5,276 nt of DNA from positions 11,256 to 16,531 of the forward strand of contig PMTP01000144.1 in the NCBI GenBank assembly GCA_003167305.1. The letters run 5' to 3'. Below are positions 1 to 5,276 of this stretch, one piece after another. Below the pieces are notes generated by a model. That model searched no databases. It was given only the letters and a program-made list of their open reading frames with translations, and had not been told where the DNA came from. Position numbers and translations under genes: made by a program. The stretch is from Acidobacteriaceae bacterium. GTDB lineage: Bacteria; Acidobacteriota; Terriglobia; Terriglobales; Acidobacteriaceae. The number at the start of each line of letters is the position of its first letter. The first letter of the stretch is position 1.

Positions 1-812
1 CGGGGGTCCATGGCCACCACGGCGCCGTTGGCGTCGCCCAGCGCCAATTCCGCGGTGCGCTGCAGGTCAATGTCGATGGTCAGCTTCAGGTCCTGGCCGG
101 GGATGGCGTGCTGGGTGCGCAGGTAGCCCACCTCGCGCCCATGACTGTCCACCACCACGTCGCGCGAGCCGTCCTCGCCACGGAGCAGTTGGTCATAGGT
201 CTCCTCGACACCTGCCTTGCCCACCACGTCGCCCGGTTCGTAGGACGCATAGCGCGGGTTGTTCAGATCCTCCTCGCTGACCTCGCCCACGTAGCCGATC
301 AGGTGGGCCGCAAAGCCGTCGCGAGGATAAAGACGGCGCTCCACGTCGATCGTCTCCAACTCGGGCAGTTCGTTGCGATGCGCCTCGATGAAGGCCTGCT
401 CGTCGGCGGTGACCTCTTGCTTGATGGGGATCGGCTCGTAGACCGGCCGGGTGCGATAGCGGCGCAGTGTGGCGCGCAACTGCTCCAGGTCCAGGTCCAA
501 TCCGCGCGCAATCAGCGGCAGATCATCGTCCACATTGCGGCTCTGCTCGCGAACCAGGTAGCAGGAGACCGAGGGGTAGTTGTCGACGATCAGGCGGTCC
601 TCGCGATCGAAGAGTTTGCCGCGCGCGGCCATCACCGGCTCCTTGCGGATGCGGTTCTGCTCGGCCTGGAGGCGGTAATCGTCCACCTGCAGCACCTGCA
701 GCCGCCACAGCCCGGCCGCCAGCGCCAGCATCATGAACAGAATGCCGTACTGCACCACCGTCAACTTGAAGATGGGAAGCTTTTCGCCGCGAGTGCCACT
801 GTTGGAATACAT
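1..812 (-). CDS. mrdA: Penicillin-binding protein 2 (class B PBP, elongasome transpeptidase), N-terminal part, cut by the window edge
   Basis: Peptidoglycan DD-transpeptidase of the rod-elongation machinery, acting in the periplasm with RodA, MreC and MreD. The frame is open from ATG 812 to base 1, giving 270 complete codons. Residues 1-16 are a short cytoplasmic tail and about 17-35 a single membrane anchor (KLTVVQYGILFMMLALAAGL region). Then come family hallmarks: AARGKLFDRE (62-71, the class B 'RGxIxDR' motif), RRLYPRDGFAAHLIGYVGE (159-177), VGKAGVEETYD (197-207), LTIDIDLQ (244-251) and GAVVAMDP (263-270), which is the entry to the transpeptidase domain. The SxxK, SxN and KTG catalytic motifs lie beyond the left edge, so activity cannot be judged. 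ATG 812 is chosen because AAGG at 824-821 sits 8 nt upstream; an in-frame GTG further upstream lacks support. The gene follows mreD after 193 bp, in the usual mre cluster order. FtsI is the main alternative, but the neighbours argue for PBP2. Confidence 0.95.
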   Translation of the reverse strand, partial: MYSNSGTRGEKLPIFKLTVVQYGILFMMLALAAGLWRLQVLQVDDYRLQAEQNRIRKEPVMAARGKLFDREDRLIVDNYPSVSCYLVREQSRNVDDDLPLIARGLDLDLEQLRATLRRYRTRPVYEPIPIKQEVTADEQAFIEAHRNELPELETIDVERRLYPRDGFAAHLIGYVGEVSEEDLNNPRYASYEPGDVVGKAGVEETYDQLLRGEDGSRDVVVDSHGREVGYLRTQHAIPGQDLKLTIDIDLQRTAELALGDANGAVVAMDP

Positions 813-1005
813 TGTCTGAGCCTTAGAATAGCGCCGTTTTCGCTGCGCTGTTGAGTTGCATTGCCGTGAGCAATCGTTCACGACGGCTAGTAGTTTGAAC
901 CGTAAATCCAGCGATCAACATTCTCGCCGGAGATAAAGCCGTACCTTTCAAAACATCAACACAAAGCGGGATTGTCTGTTCCCTGTTCCCTGTTCCCGGC
1001 TTTTC
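813..1005. other. mreD-PBP2 intergenic gap
   Basis: 193 bp separate the mreD stop from the PBP2 start. The part next to mreD has tandem heptamers (976-996). The part next to PBP2 has TAAGG (825-821) as a plausible ribosome binding site. In the sense direction there is a 32-codon ATG frame (921-823) whose TAA overlaps that ribosome binding site. There is also a start-less 22-codon open stretch (955-887) that reads like protein and ends YGSNY-stop. Neither has clear support as a gene. I found no convincing -35/-10 pair and no hairpin followed by a T-run, so I cannot say whether PBP2 has its own promoter or is read through from mreD. Confidence 0.6.
976..996. repeat. Three perfect tandem copies of a 7-bp repeat (CTGTTCC)
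   Basis: CTGTTCC occurs at 976-982, 983-989 and 990-996; the mRNA sense is GGAACAG repeated three times. The array begins 9 bp after the mreD stop in the direction of transcription. Heptamer arrays like this are typical slippage-prone simple repeats. With 7-bp units and no reading frame through it, copy-number change would alter the mreD-PBP2 spacing, not a protein. Confidence 0.9.
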
Positions 1006-1527
1006 TCACTCCTTGATCTGCGTCCGGTCGAGCAGCGGGAAAAGTACGGCGGCGATCGCCGAGTTACCCACCGCCTTCATCAGCTCCGCCAGCCAGCTCC
1101 ACTCCAGCTCCAGGCCCAGCAGGATGCGGTAGATGAATACGTAAATCGCGCTGCACAGCAGCGAAAGCAGAAAGGTGAGCATCAGGCGGATGGTGTGGTT
1201 CTCGACGTCGATGCGCACTCCGACCGAGCCGGCCAGAAAGCCGGCTACCGTCTTGGCAATGCCGTTGACGCCGATGGCGTGGTGGGTCAGCGCGTCCTCG
1301 AAGATGCCCAGGCTCCCGCCCATCAGCATTCCCTGGATGGGATCGCGCCGGACCAGGGCAAAGTAGACCGTGACCACCAGCGGCAGGTCGAACCAGGCAT
1401 AGCCGCGCAGATAGCGCGGCAGCAAGGCTTGCAGCACCAGCGCCGCCAGCGGCGTCATTGCATAGACCAGCACGGGATAGCTGTGAATCCCCATATCGCG
1501 GCGATGGTCGGCGCCCAGAACACTCAT
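1006..1527 (-). CDS. mreD: Rod shape-determining protein MreD
   Basis: Small polytopic inner-membrane protein that associates with MreC and is needed for lateral cell-wall synthesis. At 173 residues it has the usual family length. It is strongly hydrophobic, with about five or six membrane segments (roughly 18-36, 46-59, 64-82, 85-103, 110-133 and 143-166). The conserved MreD stretch is visible: FDLPLVVTVYFAL (46-58), then the RRDPIQGMLMGGSLGIFED region (60-78) with its Gly-rich helix and acidic end. The ATG (1527-1525) overlaps the mreC TGA in an ATGA junction, which implies translational coupling. GGAGG (complement of 1539-1543) lies 11 nt upstream inside mreC. Met12 (MGIHSY) is a possible alternative start that would leave only the membrane domain; the coupled start is preferred. 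The stop is TGA at 1008-1006. Confidence 0.95.
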   Translation of the reverse strand: MSVLGADHRRDMGIHSYPVLVYAMTPLAALVLQALLPRYLRGYAWFDLPLVVTVYFALVRRDPIQGMLMGGSLGIFEDALTHHAIGVNGIAKTVAGFLAGSVGVRIDVENHTIRLMLTFLLSLLCSAIYVFIYRILLGLELEWSWLAELMKAVGNSAIAAVLFPLLDRTQIKE

Positions 1528-2765
1528 GGCTGTGGATTCCTCCCTGGTTGGCCGGACGGGGGTTGGGTTGTCTGATCGGGCTTCGATTCCGGCTTGTTTT
1601 CCGGGCCGGCAGGCGTGGGGTTTTCCTCGCCTGTAGACGGCGTTGTCCCCGGCGTAAAGCGGTCAGGATGGCGCGCGGGCAGCAGCTTGGGAACCGGCGC
1701 AGCGGCGGGAGCGGCCGGGGTTTCTCCGGGCTGGGCCGTCTGTCCGGGCGCTGCGGGATTCGCCGCCGGCGCATTGGGATCGGTGAGTCCGGGCAGCCGC
1801 TCGGCCATGATCTGCGAGGCTTTTTGCTGCTGCTTGATGGCCTCCGCCTCCGCGCCTTTCAGCATCTCGCTGGTGGCTATGTCCTGCTGCTGCTCGACCG
1901 AGAAGCGCGGCTCAGTCGAGGTAATCACCAGCACCTCGTCGAGACGATCGAGGTGGGCAGCCGGCTTCACGATCACGTCAATGAACGAGTCGCGATCGGG
2001 GTCGGGCACAACCTTCTCGACGACCCCCACCGGCAGCCCGCGCGGGAAGATCAGGTCGCCCCCGGCGGTGAGCACCGTCTCTCCCCGCTGGATGCGCTGG
2101 TCGGCCAACAGTCCCACAATTTGCAGTTGGCCGCTGGCGTTGCCGCGCAGGATGCCGCGAATTCGCGTCGTCTCCAGAATCACTCCCGCGCCGCTGGTCT
2201 GGTCGTTGATGGCCAAAACCTGCGCCGAATGGGGAAAGACCTCGCGCACCTTGCCCACGATGCCGTCGGCGGTCAGCACGGCCATGTCCTGCTTCAGTTG
2301 AAAGTCTTCTCCCTTGTCGATATAGAAGACCCGCGAGGAATCGCTGCCGCTGGAGCCAATGGCCTGGGCCGCAAGAGTCTTATAGATGTACTTTTGCTGA
2401 AAGTCCACCAGCGCCTGCAGCCGTTCGCCCTGCTTGGCGTCTTCCAGGAGAGAGGCCTGTTCCAGGCGCAGCCGGTCGATGGTCTTCTGCAACGCCTGGT
2501 TCTGCTCGCGGATGCTTCTGAGGTCGAGGTAGTTTTGCCATAGGCTCCCCGCGCCCAGATTGGCCCAGTGGGAGAGCTGCTCCGGGGGGCTGACCACCGC
2601 ATCGGCCCACAACCGGATCAGCCGCACACCGGACATGTCCCCCGGATCGAGCGAGTTGCGCCCGCTCTCGGTGCGGCGCACCTGCACGGCCAGCCCGATG
2701 ATCTGCGCCAGCAGGAGGGCCAGCAGCACCAGGAGATTCCGATAGCGGAGGAAGAACGAATCCAT
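1524..2765 (-). CDS. mreC: Rod shape-determining protein MreC with an extended Pro/Ala-rich C-terminal tail
   Basis: Periplasmic, membrane-anchored scaffold that links MreB/MreD to PBP2-RodA and is known to activate PBP2. The N-terminus MDSFFLRYRN is followed by one membrane helix at about 11-29. A predicted coiled coil lies at about 75-115 (EQNQALQKTIDRLRLEQ region). The double beta-barrel MreC domain spans about 128-280 and includes the family signature GETVLTAGGDLIFPRGLPVG. After it comes a Gln/Glu/Ala-rich, helix-like stretch (about 288-325), then roughly 85 residues rich in Pro, Ala, Gly and Thr that look disordered. The total of 413 residues exceeds the roughly 280-370 common for MreC, and the tail accounts for the excess. 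The start fits MreC proteins, but no purine-rich ribosome binding site precedes it (the sense upstream is pyrimidine-rich). It is separated from mreB by 400 bp and overlaps mreD by 4 nt. Confidence 0.95.
   Translation of the reverse strand: MDSFFLRYRNLLVLLALLLAQIIGLAVQVRRTESGRNSLDPGDMSGVRLIRLWADAVVSPPEQLSHWANLGAGSLWQNYLDLRSIREQNQALQKTIDRLRLEQASLLEDAKQGERLQALVDFQQKYIYKTLAAQAIGSSGSDSSRVFYIDKGEDFQLKQDMAVLTADGIVGKVREVFPHSAQVLAINDQTSGAGVILETTRIRGILRGNASGQLQIVGLLADQRIQRGETVLTAGGDLIFPRGLPVGVVEKVVPDPDRDSFIDVIVKPAAHLDRLDEVLVITSTEPRFSVEQQQDIATSEMLKGAEAEAIKQQQKASQIMAERLPGLTDPNAPAANPAAPGQTAQPGETPAAPAAAPVPKLLPARHPDRFTPGTTPSTGEENPTPAGPENKPESKPDQTTQPPSGQPGRNPQP
1539..1543 (-). promoter_or_regulatory. Ribosome binding site for mreD, inside the mreC 3' end
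   Basis: The minus strand reads GGAGG 11 nt before the mreD ATG. It supports the ATG that overlaps the mreC stop over the internal Met12. Confidence 0.65.
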
Positions 2766-2970
2766 GGCGAAAGCTCAGGCAGGAGGGAACTCTACAGAAA
2801 GCGAGAGCAATACCAGTATACTGACGGCCATCGAAGAGGATTGCACCCCGCGCGTGGATGCAGATGTGCTGGAGTGACTGAAGGCGCAAGGCAAGGGCTA
2901 CCAGTCACGCATCAACTCCATCCTGCGCCGCGAGATGCTGAAGGCGTTGCGGGCGGCGGCGGCGAAATAG
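2764..2970 (+). pseudogene. BrnA-like antitoxin remnant interrupted by one in-frame TGA
   Basis: On the plus strand one frame runs from ATG 2764 to TAG 2968-2970 (68 codons before the stop), broken only by TGA at 2875-2877. After base 2854 it reads VDADVLE-stop-LKAQGKGYQSRINSILRREM, ending LKALRAAAAK. This matches from memory the C-terminal DNA-binding signature of BrnA-type antitoxins ('R-I-D-A-D-V-L-E-W-F/L-K-A-Q-G-K-G-Y-Q-T-R-I-N-x-I-L-R'). The family has Trp at the interrupted position, so one G-to-A change (TGG to TGA) explains the break. mreC and mreD both end in TGA, so UGA is a stop in this genome. The N-terminal 30 codons do not look like a usual BrnA N-terminus, and no BrnT toxin is adjacent. 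The ATG lies in CCATGG, which also supplies the mreC start on the other strand. A plus-strand GGAGG at 2747-2751, 12 nt upstream, lies within mreC and may be chance. Most likely a dead, orphan antitoxin fragment. Confidence 0.7.
2815..2820 (-). promoter_or_regulatory. Weak candidate -10 element for mreC
   Basis: The minus strand reads TATACT (5 of 6 matches to TATAAT) about 50 nt before the mreC ATG, inside a 10-bp perfect palindrome CAGTATACTG (2814-2823). No good -35 hexamer sits 16-18 bp upstream. The long mreB-mreC gap makes a separate mreC promoter plausible, but the sequence support is thin. Confidence 0.2.
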
Positions 2971-2998
2971 CCGTGCTATGGGGCAGGTTTTAGCTTCA

Positions 2999-3014
2999 TG
3001 GCAAATGATTGCCA
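2999..3014. repeat. Perfect 6-bp hairpin with 4-nt loop
   Basis: TGGCAA (2999-3004), ATGA, TTGCCA (3009-3014). It sits directly beside the left arm of the larger inverted repeat at 3016. No T-run follows on either strand, so it does not look like a Rho-independent terminator. Confidence 0.7.
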
Positions 3015-3058
3015 ACTAGTATCGAGATCGTGTGATTGTGGTTTGGCCGGAATGTAGC

Positions 3059-3076
3059 GCCGGTCTCCAGACCGGC
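3059..3076. repeat. GC-rich hairpin 1 of the REP-like core
   Basis: GCCGGTCT (3059-3066), CC, AGACCGGC (3069-3076): a perfect 8-bp inverted repeat around a 2-bp centre. The tight centre means two or so inner pairs would open in a folded strand. Confidence 0.85.
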
Positions 3077-3081
3077 TATCC

Positions 3082-3101
3082 TGCGGGCGCCCACGCCCGC
3101 A
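3082..3101. repeat. GC-rich hairpin 2 of the REP-like core
   Basis: TGCGGGCG (3082-3089), CCCA, CGCCCGCA (3094-3101): a perfect 8-bp stem with a 4-nt loop, 5 bp from hairpin 1. In the mreB sense the sequence after it lacks a U-run, so it is not a classical terminator. Confidence 0.85.
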
Positions 3102-3165
3102 TTTGTTCAGGAATAATTAACAAATCACACAGTCTCAGCACTAGAGAGAGTCAGACAGCAGGTGG

Positions 3166-4230
<1,065 letters not shown>

Positions 4231-4257
4231 GAGTGGACCGGTTGTACCTCAAGGCTT

Positions 4258-4263
4258 ATTGTA
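4258..4263 (-). promoter_or_regulatory. Candidate -10 element upstream of mreB
   Basis: The minus strand reads TACAAT 27 nt before the mreB ATG, which would give a short leader. The GC-rich stretch 16-18 bp further upstream has no recognisable TTGACA-like hexamer. The position at the head of the mre cluster is right for a promoter, but the evidence is only one hexamer. Confidence 0.3.
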
Positions 4264-4280
4264 CGGCCAGCGGGCCGGGA

Positions 4281-4307
4281 GCGCCGCGAAACCGCCAAAA
4301 CCGGCGC
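4281..4307. repeat. Small GC-rich inverted repeat in the gap upstream of mreB
   Basis: GCGCCG (4281-4286) and CGGCGC (4302-4307) form a 6-bp inverted repeat with a 15-nt loop, between the upstream gene's stop and the candidate mreB -10. There is no T-run, so it is not a convincing terminator for the upstream gene. It could be chance in such GC-rich DNA. Confidence 0.3.
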
Positions 4308-4377
4308 AAAGGCCATTCCAATGCGGTAAACGCTTGCCGTAGCTCACGCCAGGCGCCGCCCCGGTTATTGGTCGACG

Positions 4378-4390
4378 CGAATCTGATTCG
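4378..4390. promoter_or_regulatory. 13-bp palindrome, possible operator-like site
   Basis: CGAATC T GATTCG is a perfect inverted repeat with a 1-bp centre, 7 bp past the stop of the upstream gene and about 150 bp before mreB. A one-base centre suits a protein-binding dyad more than an RNA hairpin. No known operator consensus was recognised and there is only one copy. Confidence 0.25.
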
Positions 4391-4397
4391 GCCCGGC

Positions 4398-5276
4398 CTA
4401 TCTCTTCATTCTCGCGCGTAAACCGCCCAGGCCGGAGTGCGTGAGCATGCAGATTGAACTCTGGTCGCAGCGGTAATGGATGCTTACGGGGTAGTCCTGC
4501 CATGCGGAATCAGCGGCGGCTCCGGCGGCTTTGTCGAGGAAGAAGGTTTTTCCCCCGCGGGTGGCAATGACTCCCTGAGCGGCGTCAAAGTCGACGATGG
4601 CATCGTCTCCTTCGACAGTAAAAGGCAAGAGCTGGATCGCGGCTTTCTTCTTGCGGGCGGCAGGCGCGGCAGACGCGGCAGGAGATGGGTGTGCCGCGCC
4701 AGCCGGCAACTCCTGCTGGCGCTTCAGCCATTGATTCTGCTCGGCAAGAGAGGGAAAGTCTGGCGTAAAACTCCAGTTCGCCGTCTTTTCATAGGCTGAC
4801 TTTGAGCAGGGGATTTCGCCGTGAGCGTTGAGGCCCGCGATCTGCCCATCCGGCCCGATCTGATTCTGGAAGATCTCCTGATCGCGCTCCCGCGCAGCCT
4901 CCTGAGCATCCAATTGTGCAAAATCGATGGTTTGCGCCGGCTGGTCCGCGGGCAGATTGACGGTATCCGTCTTCAATGCCTGGGAATCCGGAGTGGATGC
5001 GGCCAGAGCTTCCGCATTCCGGGCATCGTATTTCAAGACGATCTCCCTGGTGCATAAGACAAAGCCCTGGTAGTCCTGCAGGTGGACTTGGATGGACAGA
5101 GGACGCGGCGGACGGGCAACCGCATGAGCAAAGCCCGCCATGTAATCTGGATCGCTGGGTTCGATTGTCAGGCGGTAGGTAACCTTCTTATCCCATTCGA
5201 TCCATAAGTGGCCCTTCAATCCAGACGCGCTGGAGGTGAACGATCCTAAGTCGTACCGCCCTTCCGCGTGATTCAG
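4398..5276 (-). CDS. Unrecognised protein, C-terminal 292 residues, cut by the right window edge
   Basis: The frame is open from base 5276 to TAG 4400-4398 with no stop, so the true start lies outside the window. A TTG at 5219 could be mistaken for a start, but the 19 codons before it read on in a protein-like way (LNHAEGRYDLGSF...). I do not recognise the family. Counted from the window edge, about 1-90 look like a folded beta-rich segment (GHLWIEWDKKVTYRLTIEP, then LSIQVHLQDYQGFVLCTREI). About 100-160 are polar and acidic, with an Ala/Glu-rich helix. About 180-225 hold a QQELPAG stretch, then an Ala/Pro linker ending in KKK. About 230-292 form a second compact segment (DDAIVDFDAAQG, GGKTFFLDKA, DYPVSIHYRCDQSSICMLTH). 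The last segment has a CxxxxxC pair. No membrane helix is visible in this part; a signal or anchor could be in the missing N-terminus. It lies 167 bp upstream of mreB on the same strand. A role in cell shape is not shown. Confidence 0.8.
   Translation of the reverse strand: MNHAEGRYDLGSFTSSASGLKGHLWIEWDKKVTYRLTIEPSDPDYMAGFAHAVARPPRPLSIQVHLQDYQGFVLCTREIVLKYDARNAEALAASTPDSQALKTDTVNLPADQPAQTIDFAQLDAQEAARERDQEIFQNQIGPDGQIAGLNAHGEIPCSKSAYEKTANWSFTPDFPSLAEQNQWLKRQQELPAGAAHPSPAASAAPAARKKKAAIQLLPFTVEGDDAIVDFDAAQGVIATRGGKTFFLDKAAGAAADSAWQDYPVSIHYRCDQSSICMLTHSGLGGLRARMKR

Larger units (their letters stand above)
3016..3144. repeat. Composite REP/MITE-like element: 22-bp imperfect inverted repeat enclosing two perfect hairpins
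   Basis: The left arm 3016-3037 (CTAGT...GTGTGATT) and right arm 3123-3144 (AATCACAC...ACTAG) are inverted copies matching at 17 of 22 positions. All five differences are transitions. Between them lie two GC-rich hairpins, 3059-3076 and 3082-3101. The inner part, starting TGTAGCGCCGGTCT, resembles dispersed REP-like repeats I associate with acidobacterial intergenic regions; that is memory, not a search. No transposase and no clear target-site duplication is visible. It begins 22 bp past the mreB stop and would be transcribed in any mreB-mreC read-through message, where it could fold as a multi-branch structure. It may be a non-autonomous repeat, an mRNA 3'-end stabiliser or an attenuator. 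Confidence 0.65.

Noticed and set aside
108..854. Plus-strand open frame of 248 codons opposite PBP2
   Set aside because: Antisense shadow of a certain PBP2 gene. It is rich in Ala, His, Val and Gln in the pattern produced by reverse reading, with no recognisable domain.
823..921. 32-codon minus-strand ATG frame ending over the PBP2 ribosome binding site, as a possible leader peptide
   Set aside because: The ribosome binding site is weak, there is no run of regulatory codons and no attenuator hairpin is visible; chance is as likely.
1458..2543. Long plus-strand open frame of 361 codons opposite mreC and mreD
   Set aside because: It lies antisense to two certain genes in GC-rich DNA, where stop-poor antisense frames are expected. 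The translation is Arg/Gly/Leu-rich and shows no family motifs.
2875..2877. TGA read as selenocysteine or as Trp by an altered genetic code
   Set aside because: mreC and mreD both terminate at TGA, and the family residue at this position is Trp, not Cys; a nonsense mutation or sequencing error is simpler.
2568..2993. Plus-strand open frame of 141 codons crossing the mreC start and the antitoxin-like remnant
   Set aside because: It is in a different frame from the BrnA-like signature, and half of it is antisense to mreC. The neighbouring frame, despite its TGA, carries the meaningful motif.
3059..3101. The two GC hairpins as a Rho-independent terminator for mreB
   Set aside because: No T-rich run follows either stem in the mreB reading direction, and the stems are equally good on both strands, which fits a REP-like repeat better.
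4398..5219. TTG at 5219 as the start of the gene upstream of mreB
   Set aside because: The frame continues open to the window edge with protein-like sequence, so the TTG is internal and the gene is simply cut.

Overview
This window carries a rod-shape (elongasome) gene cluster. Every convincing gene is on the minus strand, so the genes read from right to left: a partial unknown gene (window end to 4398), mreB (4230-3166), mreC (2765-1524), mreD (1527-1006) and the N-terminal 270 codons of a class B penicillin-binding protein 2 (mrdA/pbpA, 812 to the left edge). The order mreB-mreC-mreD-PBP2 is the classical bacterial arrangement; rodA often follows but would lie outside the window. High GC content, the phylum-like character of the MreB sequence and the REP-like hairpin element after mreB suggest an acidobacterium (Acidobacteriota, perhaps Terriglobia). 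That placement is from memory of similar sequences, not from a search, and is moderate in confidence.

Region by region: (i) 1-812, PBP2 start: cytoplasmic tail, membrane anchor and pedestal/dimerisation domain, cut before the SxxK active site. (ii) 813-1005, a 193-bp gap with three tandem heptamers just after mreD and an AAGG ribosome binding site before PBP2. (iii) 1006-2765, mreD and mreC, coupled by an ATGA overlap. (iv) 2766-3165, an unusually long 400-bp gap inside the mre operon. It holds a plus-strand remnant resembling a BrnA-family antitoxin, interrupted by one TGA exactly where the family has Trp, followed by a compact structured element (one 6-bp hairpin, then a 22-bp imperfect inverted repeat enclosing two perfect 8-bp hairpins). 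(v) 3166-4230, mreB. (vi) 4231-4397, a 167-bp gap with a weak -10-like hexamer and a small palindrome. (vii) 4398-5276, the C-terminal 292 residues of an unrecognised protein.

How they work together: MreB forms membrane-associated actin-like filaments. MreC and MreD link these to the periplasmic synthesis machinery, and PBP2 is the transpeptidase that MreC is known to activate, together with the RodA glycosyltransferase. This core is ordinary. The less ordinary content is in the mreB-mreC gap, which looks like a landing site for foreign or repetitive DNA. I see no RNA genes, CRISPR array, complete mobile element or new multi-gene system.
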